A stretch of 64,000 bases of DNA, taken from contig NZ_AP014647.1 in NCBI RefSeq assembly GCF_023167545.1, positions 1,798,001 through 1,862,000 on the forward strand. The letters run 5' to 3'. Under the pieces are notes generated by a model. That model was not told the origin of the DNA. It did no database searches and saw nothing but the letters and a program-made list of their open reading frames with translations. Each line of letters starts with the position of its first letter. The first letter of the stretch is position 1. This DNA comes from Streptococcus constellatus subsp. constellatus. GTDB lineage: Bacteria > Bacillota > Bacilli > Lactobacillales > Streptococcaceae. The position numbers and the translations under genes are program-made. Of the stretch, positions 59,200 through 64,000 are shown in pieces.

Positions 59200-59958
59200 T
59201 TAACTGATTTCTGCTACTTTTCCTGCTTCTGCTTTAGGCTCTTTGCCCTTGCGACGGGCAAGGACATCCGCATAGTGCTTGCGGCTGTTATTGAGCACGG
59301 AAAGGAAGGTCGCATAAAAGCCATCGTCTTTGACTTGGTGCAAAATCACCACATAGTCCGCCAACTGTTGGTAAGGCGTCGCCACTTCTTTGCGCAATCG
59401 CTTGACATCATAGCTCACTTTTTGCAACTTCTCTTGGGAGCGAGAAGCAAAAAGTTGTTCAAAAGCCGAATGGCTTTCGGTCAGATTTTCAACGAATTTC
59501 CCAAGCGCTAAAGTCCCCACCTGCTCCTTATATGGGGCTGTTTTTAGCTTGTCCAGTAAGCTGACAACGAGGGCTGTTTCTTCCTCGTAATGCTTCTGAT
59601 GAGCGTCTTTGTATTGGTCAAACAAGCGTTTCAAGCTGGCATAAGCTGCCTTTTCCTCTTCCCGCTTGGCTGCCCGATAAGGTTTCAGCGCATCGCGAAG
59701 AGCTTGCAAATCAGCGTCGCGCAATTCGTCAGCCGCACTAATCGAAGCTGATTTTTCACTCGCCCGAATCTGACCGAGAGAGGCTTGATAAGCAGGCAAG
59801 GCTGATTTTATCTTCTTGACGAGAGCGGTAATGACATCCTCATTTTTAAAGTCGAGCGCTTCTTTCTCCACATCATCTAAAAAACGAGTGATAAACTGCG
59901 TGAATTCCGCATGACGGAGATTACTAATTTTAAGTCCAATGAGCTTTTCTTGCTTCAT
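59200..59958 (-). CDS. DUF6261-like coiled protein
   Basis: A 252-residue cytoplasmic, mostly helical protein (MKQEKLIGLKISNLRHAEFT, KKIKSALPAYQASLGQIRAS, ADELRDADLQALRDALKPYR). It is rich in Ala, Lys and Glu and looks like a bundle of long amphipathic helices. It resembles DUF6261, which I know mainly from Bacteroidota; this assignment is from memory and moderate. The gene is visibly richer in G+C than its neighbours. Its 5' leader contains the 41-bp palindrome array. The start follows AAGAAGGA. Horizontal acquisition is plausible. Confidence 0.65.
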   Translation of the reverse strand: MKQEKLIGLKISNLRHAEFTQFITRFLDDVEKEALDFKNEDVITALVKKIKSALPAYQASLGQIRASEKSASISAADELRDADLQALRDALKPYRAAKREEEKAAYASLKRLFDQYKDAHQKHYEEETALVVSLLDKLKTAPYKEQVGTLALGKFVENLTESHSAFEQLFASRSQEKLQKVSYDVKRLRKEVATPYQQLADYVVILHQVKDDGFYATFLSVLNNSRKHYADVLARRKGKEPKAEAGKVAEIS

Positions 59959-59983
59959 AAATTCCTTCTTTCCTTTTTTACTT

Positions 59984-60202
59984 GTCACTTAAAGCGACCG
60001 TTTCAATGACTTCTCCTTTTTCCGTCAGCGCGGCGGATAACCTCAACTACTTTTCGTTTGCTTCGTCCGCCCAGCGGAAAGTTTCCCTTACTTTTGGTTT
60101 ACTCCGTCCGCCCGGCGGACAGCATGAATCAAAAGAAGTTTATCTCGTCCGCCGGGCGGACGGAGTGAACAACAATCAGTTTGCCTTGTCAGCTCCGCGG
60201 AC
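59984..60202. repeat. Array of six 15-bp GTC...GAC palindromes at 41-bp period
   Basis: Units start at 59984, 60024, 60065, 60106, 60147 and 60188 (steps 40, 41, 41, 41, 41). The two central units are perfect palindromes, GTCCGCCCGGCGGAC and GTCCGCCGGGCGGAC, which are each other's reverse complement. Flanking units are degenerate: GTCACTTAAAGCGAC, GTCAGCGCGGCGGAT, GTCCGCCCAGCGGAA and GTCAGCTCCGCGGAC. The 26-bp intervals are AT-rich; the first three resemble one another (ACTTTT core), the others do not. It fills the leader of the DUF6261-like gene. Units of very high G+C in an AT-rich genome can form strong hairpins or serve as operators. Too short and palindromic for CRISPR. Confidence 0.85.
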
Positions 60203-60263
60203 GAAATAAAATTGTCTCGCCTCACCTCATTAGCCAACGAAATCCAGAAAAATCATCTCATTT

Positions 60264-60293
60264 AGTATAACATGAATGGGAAATTTTCTGAAA
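60264..60293 (-). promoter_or_regulatory. Candidate promoter of the DUF6261-like gene
   Basis: On the minus strand TATACT (60264-60269) is a good -10 box; TTTCAG lies 18 bp upstream as a poor -35. If used, it yields a leader of about 300 nt that includes the whole palindrome array. Confidence 0.45.
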
Positions 60294-60317
60294 AAGAGGA
60301 GTGTTTTTTGAAAAAGT

Positions 60318-60836
60318 TCAATATTTCATTATTATATTAAACCATTCTGGTAAAGTCGTCTGCTCTTCATTCAAGACTTCAAAACCATTGTCTTTTTTTA
60401 AATAAATCAGCGTAGGTACACCAGTCACATTATATTTTTCCATAGCTTTCTTTATTTGAGAATTCTTATGAGAATCTTCTGTATTTAAGTAATAAATTTT
60501 AAAAGGCGTATGATACAAGTCTGATGTTTCTTTCAAGACCGGAAGAAATTCTCTACAAAACGGGCACGTCTCACGACCAAAATAGAGCAAATTTCCCTTT
60601 GTTAATTTATTGTTTAAAACATTTTCTGCATTCGTCTCTTGAAAGCTCTTTACAATTTCTTTGTATAATTTTGTCAATTTTAAATCGTGTTCTACCTCAT
60701 TTTCACTTGTTGAAACCTGAGAAACACTTGAAACTGTAGAGCTTTCAGAAGCTTGTGATGAAGAGGTGCATGCAGAGAGGAAAAAGAGAGTTGTGCAAAT
60801 AATAATGAAGTATAGACTCATGCGAATACATTTCAT
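60318..60836 (-). CDS. Thioredoxin-fold lipoprotein, bacteriocin-associated disulfide oxidoreductase
   Basis: A 172-residue exported lipoprotein. The lipobox is LSAC (Cys about residue 23), followed by a Ser-rich linker. From residue 78 there is a thioredoxin fold with the active site CPFC in LLYFGRETCPFCREFLPVLK and the cis-Pro loop GVPTLIYL. Similar proteins accompany disulfide-containing bacteriocins (PedC/BrcD type). Here the neighbouring secreted peptide has four Cys, so this protein probably forms its disulfide bonds or protects the producer. The start follows AAGGAG. Confidence 0.85.
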   Translation of the reverse strand: MKCIRMSLYFIIICTTLFFLSACTSSSQASESSTVSSVSQVSTSENEVEHDLKLTKLYKEIVKSFQETNAENVLNNKLTKGNLLYFGRETCPFCREFLPVLKETSDLYHTPFKIYYLNTEDSHKNSQIKKAMEKYNVTGVPTLIYLKKDNGFEVLNEEQTTLPEWFNIIMKY

Positions 60837-61032
60837 AAAAATTCTCCTTAATCTTTTGGGATTTTTTTATTATTGTCGTTAAAAGCAGAATTATATATGC
60901 TCCCAAAAATAGAATATCACCTATCACATCATCATGTGAGAAATATAAAAAGTACAGTATCAATACAATTGTATAAAAATAGAAATGATATTTCTTATAA
61001 AAGTATTTGTCAAAAGAATATTTTTTCTTCAT
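60745..61032 (-). CDS. Two-TM protein, candidate bacteriocin immunity protein
   Basis: A 95-residue frame starting MKKKYSFDKYFYKKYHFYFY after AAAGGAG. TM1 (FYFYTIVLILYFLYF) and TM2 (ILFLGAYIILLLTTII) are joined by a short acidic loop (SHDDVIGD) and followed by KKSQKIKENFYE, a layout usual for small immunity proteins. The frame then runs on and overlaps the thioredoxin gene by 92 nt, which is odd. In another frame a TAA (60848-60850) stands directly before the thioredoxin ribosome binding site, so a single-base deletion upstream could have removed the native stop. Position in a bacteriocin operon supports immunity; no family was recognised. Confidence 0.6.
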   Translation of the reverse strand: MKKKYSFDKYFYKKYHFYFYTIVLILYFLYFSHDDVIGDILFLGAYIILLLTTIIKKSQKIKENFYEMYSHESILHYYLHNSLFPLCMHLFITSF

Positions 61033-61076
61033 TATTTTCACTCCTTTTTTAACACAGAAATAATAAGTCTATTTCG

Positions 61077-61412
61077 CTATGCTTTTAAGCATTGATATAC
61101 TACTGGTCCATACGCCATAAGCAGAGAATACCATGTGGTTGAAAAGCTAAATACACCAAGCCCTAAAGCCCATAAACAATCTCTTTGCGCTGGTGTAAGA
61201 GTAGCCGAAGCACTCCCATCTTTCAAACAATATCTTTTGTAAGTATAGCTATTCTTGTTCATATCTCCACATACACCTCGATCCCGGAAAGGAACTACTT
61301 CTTCATATTTCATACTATTCGCATAAATAACAGAAGTTGAGGACGGTATAACTGTTGCACCGATCATAAAAGCTGCTGCAATCGTAAGGAAAATTTTATA
61401 TAATTTTTTCAT
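61077..61412 (-). CDS. Secreted four-cysteine peptide, candidate bacteriocin precursor
   Basis: A 111-residue precursor. Residues 1-32 form a Sec signal peptide (FLTIAAAFMIGATVIP, cleavage likely at YANS). The mature part of about 78 residues has exactly four Cys: GVCGDMNKNSYTYKRYCLKD in the N-terminal half, RDCLWALGLGVFSF in the middle, and VVYQCLKA at the end. The C-terminal 35 residues are hydrophobic. Two disulfides are possible. With a two-TM protein and a thioredoxin-fold lipoprotein downstream and an Rgg/short-peptide pair upstream, a bacteriocin is the best reading. I know no exact family match. Confidence 0.7.
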   Translation of the reverse strand: MKKLYKIFLTIAAAFMIGATVIPSSTSVIYANSMKYEEVVPFRDRGVCGDMNKNSYTYKRYCLKDGSASATLTPAQRDCLWALGLGVFSFSTTWYSLLMAYGPVVYQCLKA

Positions 61413-61470
61413 AGTATATACCTTTTTCTTTATAAAGACAAATACTTTTAAAAAAACAATACTAATTACA

Positions 61471-61488
61471 TCAACACTTATAGTACAT
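61471..61488 (-). other. Five-codon leader frame with strong ribosome binding site
   Basis: On the minus strand GGGAGGAG is followed 8 nt later by ATG TAC TAT AAG TGT TGA (MYYKC). It lies between the short hydrophobic peptide gene and the bacteriocin gene. It may be a translated leader or a relic. Confidence 0.3.
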
Positions 61489-61522
61489 TGGTTTCACTCC
61501 TCCCTTTCTTTAAATTGTAGCA

Positions 61523-61609
61523 CTATATACCAAATGGTGGCCACCATGGAAATGTACCAATTATTGCAGTAATAAAAGATAGTATTGAGAAAAATCTAAA
61601 TTTTTTCAT
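61523..61609 (-). CDS. Short hydrophobic peptide (SHP-like pheromone precursor), 28 residues
   Basis: A 28-codon gene starting MKKFRFFSILSFITAIIG and ending GTFPWWPPFGI, stop TAG, with AAGGAG upstream (spacing about 10). It has a basic N-terminus, a hydrophobic core and a Trp/Pro/Phe-rich C-terminus, as expected of precursors cut to a short pheromone. The double Trp recalls the XIP peptides of ComR systems and the Trp-rich peptides of some other Rgg systems. It is divergent from the rgg gene at 61719 and upstream of the four-Cys bacteriocin gene. Pheromone function is inferred from position and composition. Confidence 0.75.
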   Translation of the reverse strand: MKKFRFFSILSFITAIIGTFPWWPPFGI

Positions 61610-61623
61610 ATATTTTCATCTCC

Positions 61624-61651
61624 TTGTCTTTATTTATCCTTATGATATAAT
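61624..61651 (+). promoter_or_regulatory. Candidate promoter of the second rgg gene
   Basis: TTGTCT and TATAAT (61646-61651) stand 16 bp apart on the plus strand, overlapping the short peptide's ribosome binding site on the other strand. Confidence 0.5.
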
Positions 61652-61661
61652 ATTATGAAAA

Positions 61662-61678
61662 GGCATTCACAAAATGCC
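61662..61678. promoter_or_regulatory. Inverted repeat GGCATT-N5-AATGCC, candidate Rgg operator
   Basis: A perfect 6-bp dyad between the divergent rgg and short-peptide genes, 53 bp before the peptide start. Its position suits an Rgg binding site upstream of the peptide promoter. Confidence 0.5.
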
Positions 61679-61718
61679 CACTATTTTCACATTTCATATT
61701 TAACACAAGGAGTCGCCT

Positions 61719-62621
61719 ATGCATTGGGATATTGGCACAGTTTACAAGACGATTCGAAAATCAAAGGGAATCACCCAGCAAGAGATTTGCGGAGATTGGA
61801 TTTCGCGCTCCAATCTTTCCAAGTTTGAAAGCAACCAATCCGTTCCCAGCTATGAAACCATGGAATTTCTGCTCCACCAGATTGACATGAGCTTTGGGGA
61901 ATTTGAATATATTTGTGATTACTATAAACCGCGGACAAGACAAGTGATTATCAATCAGATGTCCAATCATTTATCTACTTCAGATAGTACAGAATTGATT
62001 AAAATTGCTCAGCTTTGTAAAGAACACTTAAAAAAAGTTGAACATGATCTTCCTATCCAGCACATACTAGAGACCTTAAATATTATCATAGAAATCCGAA
62101 AAAATAGTTTTAGTGACCACTCTAGAGAATTAGCTGAAGCCATGTGGTCTGATCTTAAAAGGCGTGATATTTGGTACAAAAACGACTTTAATATGCTAGG
62201 TGTGATTCTCTTTATTTTTCCTATTGAGACGCTTCAGGATATTACAGAAAAAATCTTAATTAACCTTGAAAAATACAAGGATTACAAAAGCATCAAAAAT
62301 GCCCAAGTTTCCTTGCTGCTCAACCTTTCTACTATCTATCTCTGTAATCAATTATTAGATGACTGCGAACACATCTCCGCTATCGCCTTAGACTTAGCCA
62401 AACAACTCAAGCGCTATGATTTTCTCGGCTTTGCTCAAGTCCGTCTTGGAATCTGTCAAGCAAATGATGAACTAACACGGAAAGGGCTTAGTCTGTTGGA
62501 ATTAACCGAAGAAACAAAATTGTTAGAAGATTTACAAGAAGAAGTCAAACAATATCGTGCTTCCTATTTCTCTCATATTTCACATGGAATTTCAACCACT
62601 TCAATAGAAACGGAGAAGTAA
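61719..62621 (+). CDS. Rgg-family transcriptional regulator (four-Cys bacteriocin locus)
   Basis: A 300-residue Rgg-type regulator and paralogue of the one at 6383-7237. The N-terminal HTH is IRKSKGITQQEICGDWISRS, followed by LSKFESNQSVPSYETMEFLL. The C-terminal helical repeat domain has the same landmarks (RRDIWYKNDFNMLGVILF; LINLEKYKDYKSIKNAQVSL; ALDLAKQLKRYDFLGFAQVR; LGICQANDELTRKGLSLLEL). It is divergent from the short peptide gene. The stop TAA immediately precedes the ATG of the HAD gene, so the two are translationally coupled. The start follows AAGGAG. Confidence 0.92.
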   Translation: MHWDIGTVYKTIRKSKGITQQEICGDWISRSNLSKFESNQSVPSYETMEFLLHQIDMSFGEFEYICDYYKPRTRQVIINQMSNHLSTSDSTELIKIAQLCKEHLKKVEHDLPIQHILETLNIIIEIRKNSFSDHSRELAEAMWSDLKRRDIWYKNDFNMLGVILFIFPIETLQDITEKILINLEKYKDYKSIKNAQVSLLLNLSTIYLCNQLLDDCEHISAIALDLAKQLKRYDFLGFAQVRLGICQANDELTRKGLSLLELTEETKLLEDLQEEVKQYRASYFSHISHGISTTSIETEK

Positions 62622-63395
62622 ATGACTTACAACGGATTTGTATTTTTTGATATTGATGGTACTTTAGTAAATAGTCAGGGACAAGTTCCGATAGAAAATA
62701 AAAGAGCCATTGCTCAACTACGAGCCAATGGCTTTCTTCCCATTGTCTGTACCGGACGTGGCCGCGGAGAAATGGGAACGGTTCTGGAAGACGCTGGGAT
62801 TCATTCTGCCATTTTGCTAAACGGAATGGAAATTCTCTATGAGAAGCAATTCCTGTTTGAAGGACGGATTGCACAAAACAGCATTCTCAAGCTCCTGCAA
62901 CTGGCAAAGGAAAATAAGCACGGCCTCGGTTTTTATTCACAAGGAGAAATGCGTGTGACAGCACTCAGTTCAACTGTTCAGCAGAATTTCCGTTATTTCC
63001 ATCAAGACCTGCCCCAAGTTGGACCGACCATTTACCAAAACCAGCCTTGTCAGATGTTGCTCATTTTTAGTGAAGATCCCGAAAAAGACACTCAGTACCA
63101 AACAGAAGTCCCTGAACTGCACTTTTTCCGTAACAGCCCTTACTCGATAGACATCACGCCGCACGGTTGTAATAAAGGCTCTGGAATTCAGCACCTACTG
63201 ACCTTATTAGCAGATGAAGCACCAACTTACGCATTCGGAGACGGACTCAATGACCTATCAATGTTTGAAAGAGCGGATTATTCAATTGCAATGGGCAATA
63301 GCCAAGCAATCGTCAAAGAAGCAGCCACTTTCATCACGCGCTCTAATGATGAAAATGGCATTCCACACGCCCTTGCTCACTTTGGTTTAATTTAA
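62622..63395 (+). CDS. Cof-type HAD phosphatase
   Basis: A 257-residue HAD IIB phosphatase with motif I FVFFDIDGTLVNSQGQVP, motif II in PIVCTGRGRGE, and motif IV YAFGDGLNDLSMFERADYSI. The cap domain is C2B type. The substrate is unknown. It starts directly at the stop of the rgg gene with GGAG inside the rgg coding end, so it is part of that transcript. It may have become linked to the regulator by chance, since such phosphatases are common housekeeping genes. Confidence 0.92.
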   Translation: MTYNGFVFFDIDGTLVNSQGQVPIENKRAIAQLRANGFLPIVCTGRGRGEMGTVLEDAGIHSAILLNGMEILYEKQFLFEGRIAQNSILKLLQLAKENKHGLGFYSQGEMRVTALSSTVQQNFRYFHQDLPQVGPTIYQNQPCQMLLIFSEDPEKDTQYQTEVPELHFFRNSPYSIDITPHGCNKGSGIQHLLTLLADEAPTYAFGDGLNDLSMFERADYSIAMGNSQAIVKEAATFITRSNDENGIPHALAHFGLI

Positions 63396-63431
63396 AAAGA
63401 AGCTCCTGTATTCGAGATACAAGAGCTTTTA
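63394..63431. terminator. Bidirectional terminator between HAD and YhgE-type genes
   Basis: AAGCTC-TGTAT and ATACA-GAGCTT pair around a 5-nt loop, with A5 before and T4 after, between two convergent genes. Confidence 0.75.
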
Positions 63432-63433
63432 GA

Positions 63434-64000
63434 TTAGACTAATTCTTTTTTATTCGGATTGTAGACCAAGAAACCAAGACCGACAAAGAGCAGCAGAACA
63501 ACTGTCATGAAGGCAACTTGTCCACCGACTTGCCCTGTTATCGAAATTGTTTGACGCAAAGCCGAAACAGAGTAACTCATTGGCAACCAAGGATTGATAT
63601 TTTGGAAAATCTTATCCGTCAACGGAAGTGGGTAAGTCCCTGCACTAGAGGCTAGTTGCAACAATAACAAAATCAAGGAGGTGAAAGCACCAAGCTTAGT
63701 GTCCCACGTTACCAGAGCCGTCACCACCGCCATGAAGCACATGCTCGTTAAAAGAATGATTCCAAGCGTTGCCCATTCATGATTGGCAGTCAAGCCAATC
63801 ATGTGCACTGCACCATACACCAATAAACCTGCCAAGAGAGAAATAACGCCATTGACCTGAATACGTGCTTTCAGCCATTCCATACGTGTCTCAGGTTTCT
63901 TACCAGAAGGCAACGTGTTAAAAATGATATTGGTTGAAATCGCTGCTACAAAAAGTGCCACAGAAATCATGTATGGAGCCATACCGATACCATTTTTACC
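63434..64000 (-). CDS. YhgE/Pip-type membrane protein (partial, 5' part outside window)
   Basis: About 188 C-terminal residues of a larger membrane protein; the frame is open to the right window edge. Five or six TM segments are visible (MISVALFVAAISTNIIF; VISLLAGLLVYGAVHMIGLT; ATLGIILLTSMCFMAVVTAL; GAFTSLILLLLQLASSAGTY; VAFMTVVLLLFVGLGFLVYN) and the YhgE/Pip motif SSAGTYPLPLTDKIFQNINP followed by WLPMSYSVSALRQTI. Such proteins are ABC-2-like and often export or anchor surface or phage-receptor components. The true start is not in the window. Confidence 0.85.
   Translation of the reverse strand, partial: GKNGIGMAPYMISVALFVAAISTNIIFNTLPSGKKPETRMEWLKARIQVNGVISLLAGLLVYGAVHMIGLTANHEWATLGIILLTSMCFMAVVTALVTWDTKLGAFTSLILLLLQLASSAGTYPLPLTDKIFQNINPWLPMSYSVSALRQTISITGQVGGQVAFMTVVLLLFVGLGFLVYNPNKKELV

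Noticed and set aside
59984-60202. CRISPR array
   Set aside because: Repeat units are 15 bp, palindromic and degenerate, intervals are 26 bp and partly similar to each other, and no cas genes are near.
59982-60209. Plus-strand reading frame of 75 codons across the palindrome array
   Set aside because: Its composition just reflects the GC-rich repeats; it has no ribosome binding site, and the 41-bp period is not a multiple of three.

Overview
The window is chromosomal DNA of a low-GC Gram-positive bacterium. Gene content points to Streptococcus, probably an oral viridans species: cinA-recA-spxA2 order, tag-ruvA-mutL-mutS-argR-argS order, a malQP/malXCDAR maltodextrin regulon, a dltXABCD operon, two Rgg regulators with short hydrophobic peptide genes, and paired zinc-free ribosomal proteins L32/L33. 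The species cannot be fixed from the sequence alone. No rRNA, tRNA or CRISPR array was seen.

Layout. 1-2.9 kb: spxA2 (cut by the window edge), recA and cinA, with a competence-type cin-box in front of cinA. 3.0-7.2 kb: a lactococcin-972-type bacteriocin locus (ABC ATPase, DUF1430 membrane protein, bacteriocin precursor), an unannotated 21-codon hydrophobic peptide gene and a divergent Rgg regulator. 7.4-17.7 kb: a small EamA transporter, DNA repair genes tag, ruvA, mutL and mutS with a LytTR/DUF3021 regulatory pair between the last two, then argR/argS. 17.7-34.1 kb: two IS1182-family copies around nrdI, a membrane protein and the complete maltodextrin regulon (malP, malQ, malX, malC, malD, malA, malR, type I pullulanase), with MalR/CcpA-type operators in the divergent promoter region. 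34.1-39.1 kb: a YitT-family gene, aspS, a small membrane protein, hisS, rpmF and rpmG. 39.2-47 kb: an accessory stretch with a DUF1643 gene, two decayed gene remnants, a zinc exporter with a TetR regulator, a CynX-type MFS carrier, an S41 peptidase, a 3-methyladenine glycosylase and a DeoR/HAD pair. 47.0-48.8 kb: a third IS1182 copy. 48.8-53.2 kb: dltXABCD for teichoic-acid D-alanylation. 53.5-55.5 kb: a PadR-controlled HAAS/DUF4097 operon and a HAD protein. 55.7-58.6 kb: a polyphosphate-polymerase-like (VTC) operon with a DUF4956 protein and a beta-helix lipoprotein. 58.7-60.3 kb: a membrane protein and a DUF6261-like gene whose leader holds a striking 41-bp-period array of GC-rich palindromes. 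60.3-62.6 kb: a second Rgg/short-peptide locus with a four-cysteine secreted bacteriocin candidate, a two-TM protein and a thioredoxin-fold lipoprotein. 62.6-64 kb: a Cof-type phosphatase and the end of a YhgE/Pip-type membrane protein.

How the parts work together. Two separate peptide-sensing modules (6.2-7.2 kb and 61.5-62.6 kb) share one plan: a divergent rgg gene, a very small Trp/Pro-rich hydrophobic peptide gene with a strong ribosome binding site, then a bacteriocin operon on the peptide's strand. The maltodextrin genes form a closed pathway: MalX captures, MalCD imports, pullulanase debranches, and MalQ and MalP degrade. All three IS1182 copies carry the same predicted transposase and each sits exactly between convergent genes, beside the 3' ends of host genes, with its own terminator-like hairpins at both ends.

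Most novel items: the two peptide genes, the 41-bp palindrome array in front of the DUF6261-like gene, the four-Cys bacteriocin locus, and the terminator-seeking pattern of the IS element. Coordinates of very small genes and sites were read by hand from the sequence.
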